Positions 14,063-18,553 of a stretch of 18,553 bases of DNA are shown here, in pieces. The stretch lies in the NCBI GenBank assembly GCA_002369495.1, contig DFFD01000206.1:1-18553 (forward strand). Reading direction: 5' to 3'. A program made the position numbers and the translations under genes. Positions within the stretch are counted from its first letter, which is position 1, and each line of letters begins with the position of its first letter. Below the pieces are notes generated by a model. It saw only the letters and a list, made by a program, of their open reading frames with translations. It was not told where the DNA came from and ran no database searches. Origin of the DNA: Lachnospiraceae bacterium UBA3785. Lineage in GTDB: Bacteria; Bacillota; Clostridia; Lachnospirales; Lachnospiraceae.

Positions 14063-14962
14063 ATGAATATCCGAAAAAAAGCAACCCCCGTCACGTTACT
14101 CAAATATATCGCTGCCGCGGCAGCCGTCCTGAACCTTGTCCTGATGTTCGGGACAGACACCTACCCTGCTCTCCCGCTCGGCTCCCGCAGCCCGGAACCT
14201 GAAGAGACAGAATCCGTCGTCGAAGAAGTCGAGATCCCTGACGGATTTGCCTTTGAGTCCGATTCTCTTTCGTACAGCGGCGGCGAGCTGGATCTCCTTG
14301 AGGGCGTCTCCTTCCGCGACTACACGGCGGATGAGCTCCGCACGAACATTTTCGCGCGCATCTCTGCCGGGGAAGCGATCGACCGCAAAGTCATCACCTA
14401 CTCGGTTAACACCCCTGAAGGCCAGATATCCGCCACCCGAACGCTCGTCCTGGAGAATTATTCCGGTCCCGTGCTCCGTCTCCCGGAAACCCTCCCGACC
14501 GTCCCGCTCTCGGATCCCGAGGGGATCATCGGCGAACTCAGGTCCGGGAATCTGGTCCGCTGCGACGACGGTTTCGGCGAGGATATCTCCGGAGCACTCA
14601 CCTGCAGCGCTTCGCTCGATCCGACGAACGCGCGTCATGCGGTCTACCGTTTCACTCTCACCAACATGTTCAACGACTCGACCTACGTGACCGCGGACGG
14701 TGAGCTCGCGCCGGATATCCCCTACATCGAACTCACGACCGATACCGTCAGCCTCCATGTGGGAGAAGACTTCGGGGATCCCTACTCCTATATCGCCCAG
14801 GTGATCGACACAGACGGTTCCTCCATCGGAAACCGTGTCCGCTGCTACGGGAGCGTCGACACCATGACCGAAGGGACTTACACGCTCACCTACACAGCTT
14901 CCAACGCGGCCGGCGTCGCCGCCCGGACTGTCTCGCTCACGGTCAGGGTAACAGCGTCATGA
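14063..14962 (+). CDS. Membrane-anchored Ig-like-fold protein, divergent from the operon
   Basis: This 299-residue protein has an N-terminal membrane helix (LLKYIAAAAAVLNLVLMF), a Glu/Pro-rich linker (PEPEETESVVEEVE) and about three beta-rich units outside the cell. The last, ELTTDTVSLHVGEDFGDP to TEGTYTLTYTASNAAG, is a clear DUF5011-type Ig-like unit. Its layout, and the phrase LENYSGPVLRLPETLP against IYSDYRSPLFALTKPL in the neighbour at 13098-13967, suggest the two are distant paralogues. AGGGAG is 8 nt from the ATG and a good promoter precedes it. The last 20 bp overlap the end of the sortase gene on the other strand. Function unknown; context suggests a polysaccharide or wall-associated role. 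Confidence 0.75.
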   Translation: MNIRKKATPVTLLKYIAAAAAVLNLVLMFGTDTYPALPLGSRSPEPEETESVVEEVEIPDGFAFESDSLSYSGGELDLLEGVSFRDYTADELRTNIFARISAGEAIDRKVITYSVNTPEGQISATRTLVLENYSGPVLRLPETLPTVPLSDPEGIIGELRSGNLVRCDDGFGEDISGALTCSASLDPTNARHAVYRFTLTNMFNDSTYVTADGELAPDIPYIELTTDTVSLHVGEDFGDPYSYIAQVIDTDGSSIGNRVRCYGSVDTMTEGTYTLTYTASNAAGVAARTVSLTVRVTAS

Positions 14963-15857
14963 TGAATTCTTCAGCCGCCTCCATATCGCCCGCGTCGCAG
15001 GAAAATGCGAGGCGCGCCGCCAGAAGCATCCGCTTCTCCCTCTGATTTGAGATGCATGTCGAGAGGGTCAGGACCTTGTCCTCCGCGGTCGGGTAAGCTT
15101 CCTCGCGGATATTCTTCACAGGCGTGTGCAGCGTGCGGATGTCCGCAAGGTACTGCCCGAAGACCGCGGGATCCCTGAAATTGAACGAATCCATGAGATG
15201 CCGGTTGTCGTAATGATAACCGGCAAAAATATGGTACACAAGGATCCGCTCCTTCGTGTAGACCATAAAGTAGGGATGAGCGTCGAAGAAATCCGGGTCC
15301 GCGAAGAGATGCAGGTTCCCGAACATCGACCCGTCGAGCATATTGTGGCCGTAGAGAACCGTCATCGGATCCGAGAAGTCCTTCGCCGCACCGAGTTCGC
15401 TGAAAATGCAGCCCGCATACCTGCCGCCGCCGTAGAAATCCACGTTCAGATAGTATTTCTGGTCGTTCGGGTCCATGTGCTGGGCCACCGGATAATCGAT
15501 ATTGGTGTCCGGAACGTAGATCCATGCGTAAAGCTCGCTGTTGATCCCGCTGAGCGTGTCAAAATCGACCGTGTGGCTCGCGCTGTCAACGACGCCTTCC
15601 GGGACAGCCGCTGCCTCGCCGTCGCGCTCTCCGGTAAACTCCGGTTCCTCAAAGTCGTCCGCCTCCGGCGCGGTGATATCCGGCGAAGGCGTCGGTGTCG
15701 AGATGACCTCTTCCCGCAGATGTTCCATGGCTTCATTTTCCGCCTTGCGCTCCATCAGGTACCACCCGACAAAGCCGATGCTGACGCCGAAGCCGATCAC
15801 GGCGAGTATCAGCACGATGATCCATCCTGATTTTTTCTTATTTTTTCTTCCTGCCAT
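14943..15857 (-). CDS. Class B sortase
   Basis: This 304-residue transpeptidase has an N-terminal basic patch and membrane helix (GWIIVLILAVIGFGVSIGFV), a Glu/Pro-rich linker and the sortase B domain from about residue 97. Diagnostic features are NSELYAWIYVPDTNIDYPV, the catalytic His171 in LYGHNML, Cys268 in TLSTC and Arg276 eight residues on (REKR). Class B enzymes anchor proteins (or assemble pili) by cleaving an NPQTN-like or related sorting signal; no protein in this window shows one, so its substrate is elsewhere. The gene has its own promoter at 15928-15956 after the terminator of the upstream gene. GGAG is about 10 nt before the ATG. The 3' end overlaps the convergent gene by 20 bp, which could cause transcriptional interference. 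Confidence 0.93.
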   Translation of the reverse strand: MAGRKNKKKSGWIIVLILAVIGFGVSIGFVGWYLMERKAENEAMEHLREEVISTPTPSPDITAPEADDFEEPEFTGERDGEAAAVPEGVVDSASHTVDFDTLSGINSELYAWIYVPDTNIDYPVAQHMDPNDQKYYLNVDFYGGGRYAGCIFSELGAAKDFSDPMTVLYGHNMLDGSMFGNLHLFADPDFFDAHPYFMVYTKERILVYHIFAGYHYDNRHLMDSFNFRDPAVFGQYLADIRTLHTPVKNIREEAYPTAEDKVLTLSTCISNQREKRMLLAARLAFSCDAGDMEAAEEFIMTLLP

Positions 15858-15871
15858 TCCTCTTTACTCCG

Positions 15872-15910
15872 GCCCGGAGAGGCGCAGATCACGCTGCCGC
15901 TTGTCCGGGC
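15872..15910 (-). promoter_or_regulatory. Leader hairpin next to the sortase ribosome binding site
   Basis: GCCCGGA (15872-15878) pairs with TCCGGGC (15904-15910) in the 5' leader, and the enclosed bases can pair further (GCAG with CTGC). The stem abuts the GGAG of the sortase gene (15867-15870), so folding could affect translation. No known riboswitch class is recognised. Confidence 0.35.
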
Positions 15911-15927
15911 AAAAATCGCTATTGTTC

Positions 15928-15956
15928 AGTATACCATCTGAGGATTGGTTCGTAAA
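15928..15956 (-). promoter_or_regulatory. Extended -10 promoter for the sortase gene
   Basis: On the minus strand, TTTACG (15951-15956) is 17 nt from TATACT (15928-15933), with TG one base upstream of the -10. The 11-mer ATGGTATACTG is identical to that of the promoter at 13998-14026. The leader to the ATG would be roughly 65 nt. Confidence 0.65.
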
Positions 15957-15981
15957 GGATAAAATACTCTCTGTAATCATC

Positions 15982-16020
15982 AAAAAAGGTCCCTGACCCG
16001 CACTTTGCGGATCAGAGCCC
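15982..16020 (-). terminator. Rho-independent terminator of the 821-residue protein gene
   Basis: Read on the minus strand, a 14-position stem with one mismatch (arms 16007-16020 and 15988-16001) and a 5-nt loop is followed by six T (15982-15987). It begins 12 nt past the stop codon. It separates this transcript from the sortase gene. Confidence 0.9.
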
Positions 16021-16032
16021 TTTCTTATTATA

Positions 16033-18498
16033 TTATCCTTTCTTTGTCTTCCTCCGCTCCACGTACGTGACGAAGACATTTCCGCCGGCCTCGAAGGCCG
16101 CCCGGCTGTCGTTCAGTCCGAAATAGTAGTGGGACCCGTCCTCGAAATTGTAGAGCTTCGTGTTGTAGCCGTCGTAGCCGACGATCACCGCGGCGCTGCC
16201 GTCCGCCATCCGTGTCGCGACCGCCCTGCCGGAGGAAACCTCGTAGAGCACCATGTCGAGCGTGCAGCCCGAGAGGTTCAGGACCTCCGTGCCCTCCGGC
16301 ACCGCTGCAGCCAGCGCCGACGCGGAAAATGTCCCCGAAAGGAACGCTTCCGGAATGTCTTCATTTACCAGCTCGTACTTCGTCTTTGTGTTCGCGCGCT
16401 CGTAGATGTAGCGGCCTTCGACATCAAGCACCGTGCCGACATGTTCATCCGCGAGGCGGACCGCCTCCGAAGGCGAGGTCAGCACCGCAAGGAGCCTGCC
16501 CTTACCGTAGACATAATAGTAAGGAAGCGGGGAATCAAGCGCGTAATCCGCCGTAAAATGCACCCCTCCGTCAACCGTCGTCAGCCGGAAGCTGCCGAGA
16601 AGCGGCGAGAGGCTGCGGCGTTTGCTCGGGAGCGTCAGCGTGACGACCGAACCCGCCCGGGAATCGGCAGAGAGGGCGGTCTCCGCAGTCAGCGGGGACT
16701 TGCGGTTGTTCATGATATTGTCCGCCGTGGCCGGCTCGTAGCCGGTCTCCGTCTTCGTGACCCGGTAGAGCTCGACGAGCCCCTCGCGGATCTCCGTCCC
16801 GACGACCCGGATCCCCTCCGGGGCGTAGGTCTTGATCCGCTCGCCGGTGAAGGCCTCGATCCGGATCTCGCTCATCGGGAAGAAGACGTCCTCCGACGGG
16901 TAGGCCGCGATCTCCTCGTGAAGCGCTGACCCGTAGATGAAATCTTCATTGATAAACCCGACCGCGCGAAGGCGCGTGCCCTCGTCGGCCCGGATCACCC
17001 GCGTCTTCTCGCTCTCGAGATCGAGCACCGTGAGGCTGTCCGCTTCGTTCCGGCTCATCGACTCCGCCCACGCGCACATCGCGCAGGTCTGCGAGGCGGT
17101 AAAGCATGACGGATCGATGTCCTTAAGGATCGCCGTCATCGAGCCGTCCGCCGCATTGACGCGGTAGAGAGTCCGGTCGAGGCAGACAAACAGGCGGCCG
17201 TCCTCCGCAAAATAGAGGAACCTGTCCGTGTCCGCCTTCAGCTCTTCGTATCCCACCGGGACCTCGACGAAGGCGGTCTCCTCGACGAACCGCCTCTCGG
17301 CGGTGTACCGCATGGCGGCGATGCCCGTGCGCCCTTCGTGAACGCCGCGGTTCATGTAGCCGATGACCGCAAAATCGATATTTCCCTCGTCCGTGACCCG
17401 CTGGACCTTGTAGGCATACTCCCGGTGGTCCTCCCGCTCGCCCGGCACGCCGTCCGTGCGGACAAAACCGTAAACCAGCGAGAGCGTGTTCTCGCCCTCG
17501 TCGTAAGCCCACAGGCCGCCGCCGGAGGCGAAGACCGTGATGCTCCCGTCAGGGCTCTGGGAGAACTGCACATTTCGCGGAACCGCGCCGAGCATGATGC
17601 CGTCGGCCGTGATCGACCCTTCCGAGCCGTCGAACAGTTCTTCCATCGTCCGCTCGAAATTGAGGAGCATCATGCGGCTCGCGCCGCGCCGCAGGCGGTA
17701 ATACTCGGAGACATGGTAGTAGTGCATTTTTCCGTCGATGTCGGCGGAGATGAGGTACTCGTTGGTCAGCGTGCAGGCAGCCGGGCTGATCTCCCGGATC
17801 GTCGGGATGCCCTCCCGCACGAGGCTCGGGGCAAGATCCCCGAACGTGACCCGCGCGAGGCTCGACTTAATGTCGGTCTCGGTGAGGGAGGAGCTGCTCA
17901 CGGTCCGGTCTGTCTCCAGATAGGTCTGAAGATCAGTCGACCCGGGCTCCTCGATGCATTTCTTATAAAAATCATTCACAAATGCGAGGTACTGCTCCGG
18001 GACCAGCTCCTCGCGCATGATCAGCCGTGCGAAATAGCTGGCCTCGCCGCCCGCCGTGGCGAGCGTGAAGCGGATCGGATACTCTCGGTTCATGAGGATC
18101 GGCTCGCTGAGGGCAAATGCCGCCGTCTCCCACTCGCCGTCCTCCCTGAAATTGACGATCTTTCTTGTCTCTATGACTTCTCCGGTGTCCGGGGCCGTTA
18201 CGGTGCAGGTGACGGCGTCGACGTCATTTCCGAAGGCTTTGACCGAGAGCGTGATCTCGCGCTCCGTCGTCAGCGGGATCAGGACGCCCCTCGCGCGCAT
18301 CGGATCCGTGTCGCCCGTGTACCCGTACATGAGCCCGGTCCGGTAATTTTCATTTTTTACGCACATGACAGGAAGCGTCGAATCCAGAAGATCCGACGCA
18401 CTCTCTGTCACTTCACTATTCATGAATTTTCCAAAGAACAGTACCCCCGCGGCAAAGACCGCGAGGAGTACCGCGATGTTAACGATTCTGCTTCTCAC
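16033..18498 (-). CDS. Large membrane-anchored extracytoplasmic protein, unrecognised, propeller-like
   Basis: This 821-residue protein starts with one membrane helix (IVNIAVLLAVFAAGVLFF) and is otherwise outside the cell. The first 170 residues look like a beta-sandwich (LPVMCVKNENYRTGLMYGY, then ITLSVKAFGNDVDAVTCTV), a layout I have met in unnamed Lachnospiraceae proteins. The middle and C-terminal parts contain many blade-like beta stretches (SPDGSITVFASGGGLWAYD, DRFLYFAEDGRLFVCLDRT, VNAADGSMTAILKD), suggesting a WD40/YncE-like propeller. No catalytic motif or sorting signal is visible. It starts at GTG 18498, overlapping the upstream gene by 20 bp; a GGAGG lies 15 nt away, so translation may rely on coupling. 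Very GC-rich. Function unknown; context suggests envelope or polysaccharide work. Confidence 0.7.
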   Translation of the reverse strand: MRSRIVNIAVLLAVFAAGVLFFGKFMNSEVTESASDLLDSTLPVMCVKNENYRTGLMYGYTGDTDPMRARGVLIPLTTEREITLSVKAFGNDVDAVTCTVTAPDTGEVIETRKIVNFREDGEWETAAFALSEPILMNREYPIRFTLATAGGEASYFARLIMREELVPEQYLAFVNDFYKKCIEEPGSTDLQTYLETDRTVSSSSLTETDIKSSLARVTFGDLAPSLVREGIPTIREISPAACTLTNEYLISADIDGKMHYYHVSEYYRLRRGASRMMLLNFERTMEELFDGSEGSITADGIMLGAVPRNVQFSQSPDGSITVFASGGGLWAYDEGENTLSLVYGFVRTDGVPGEREDHREYAYKVQRVTDEGNIDFAVIGYMNRGVHEGRTGIAAMRYTAERRFVEETAFVEVPVGYEELKADTDRFLYFAEDGRLFVCLDRTLYRVNAADGSMTAILKDIDPSCFTASQTCAMCAWAESMSRNEADSLTVLDLESEKTRVIRADEGTRLRAVGFINEDFIYGSALHEEIAAYPSEDVFFPMSEIRIEAFTGERIKTYAPEGIRVVGTEIREGLVELYRVTKTETGYEPATADNIMNNRKSPLTAETALSADSRAGSVVTLTLPSKRRSLSPLLGSFRLTTVDGGVHFTADYALDSPLPYYYVYGKGRLLAVLTSPSEAVRLADEHVGTVLDVEGRYIYERANTKTKYELVNEDIPEAFLSGTFSASALAAAVPEGTEVLNLSGCTLDMVLYEVSSGRAVATRMADGSAAVIVGYDGYNTKLYNFEDGSHYYFGLNDSRAAFEAGGNVFVTYVERRKTKKG

Positions 18499-18553
18499 TG
18501 TACCCGTGGGCTTCCTCCAGCATCATGTCCTTGACCTTCATGAGACGGATCTG
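18479..18553 (-). CDS. 3' end of an upstream gene (partial)
   Basis: From the right edge a minus-strand frame reads QIRLMKVKDMMLEEAHGYSE and a few more residues to a TAA at 18479-18481. It overlaps the start of the 821-residue gene by 20 bp, as expected for a coupled operon. Too short to identify; the 5' part lies outside the window. It could also be a chance frame, but the charged, helix-like end looks coding. Confidence 0.45.
   Translation of the reverse strand, partial: QIRLMKVKDMMLEEAHGYSEKQNR

Noticed and set aside
14096..14758. Minus-strand open frame of 220 codons inside the divergent Ig-like gene
   Set aside because: The plus-strand gene has promoter, ribosome binding site and membrane helix; this is its shadow.
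17338..18534. Plus-strand open frame of nearly 400 codons opposite the 821-residue gene
   Set aside because: Long antisense frames are expected in GC-rich coding DNA; the composition is Arg/His/Asp-rich and the minus-strand gene has a membrane helix and terminator.

Overview
The window looks like a chromosomal segment from a Gram-positive member of the Clostridia, most likely Lachnospiraceae-like. This rests on gene content and style rather than any marker gene: strong AGGAGG-type ribosome binding sites, a Rpn-type PD-(D/E)XK protein with Gly-Leu-Glu-Gln repeats, a giant InlB-repeat surface protein, BY-kinases with Gly-Tyr tails, and a class B sortase. No rRNA, tRNA or CRISPR array was seen.

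Left part (1-9400) is accessory in character. Two copies of a two-gene module, an HPr-kinase-like P-loop protein overlapping by 4 bp a small PqqD/RRE-like protein, face each other across one shared terminator (1160-1187). In both copies a hairpin lies 57-59 nt upstream of the kinase start. In the minus-strand copy, the gene just before that hairpin is an unrecognised 95-residue protein (2318-2605). Kinase plus RRE is the logic of peptide or protein modification systems such as lasso-peptide kinases, so the 95-residue protein is the best local candidate substrate. Further upstream on the same strand are a 1534-residue secreted repeat protein with no visible wall anchor and a small repeat-rich lipoprotein.

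Middle (8000-9520): a Rpn/PD-(D/E)XK transposase-like gene, an in-frame fragment of a second copy, a 27-bp palindrome and a 71-bp nested hairpin. This looks like a junction with mobile-element debris, and it separates the accessory left side from the more GC-rich right side.

Right part (9524-18553) is an envelope/exopolysaccharide region. On the minus strand, one tight operon runs from a membrane-anchored Ig-like-fold protein, through two tandem Wzz/BY-kinase proteins with Gly-Tyr tails, to a polyprenyl-phosphate sugar-1-phosphate transferase. Divergent from it is a second membrane-anchored protein of similar architecture. That gene meets a class B sortase tail to tail with a 20-bp overlap. 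Last are an 821-residue membrane-anchored extracytoplasmic protein with its own terminator and the 3' end of an upstream gene. These genes plausibly start, regulate and anchor a surface polysaccharide. The polymerase, flippase and other glycosyltransferases are not in the window.
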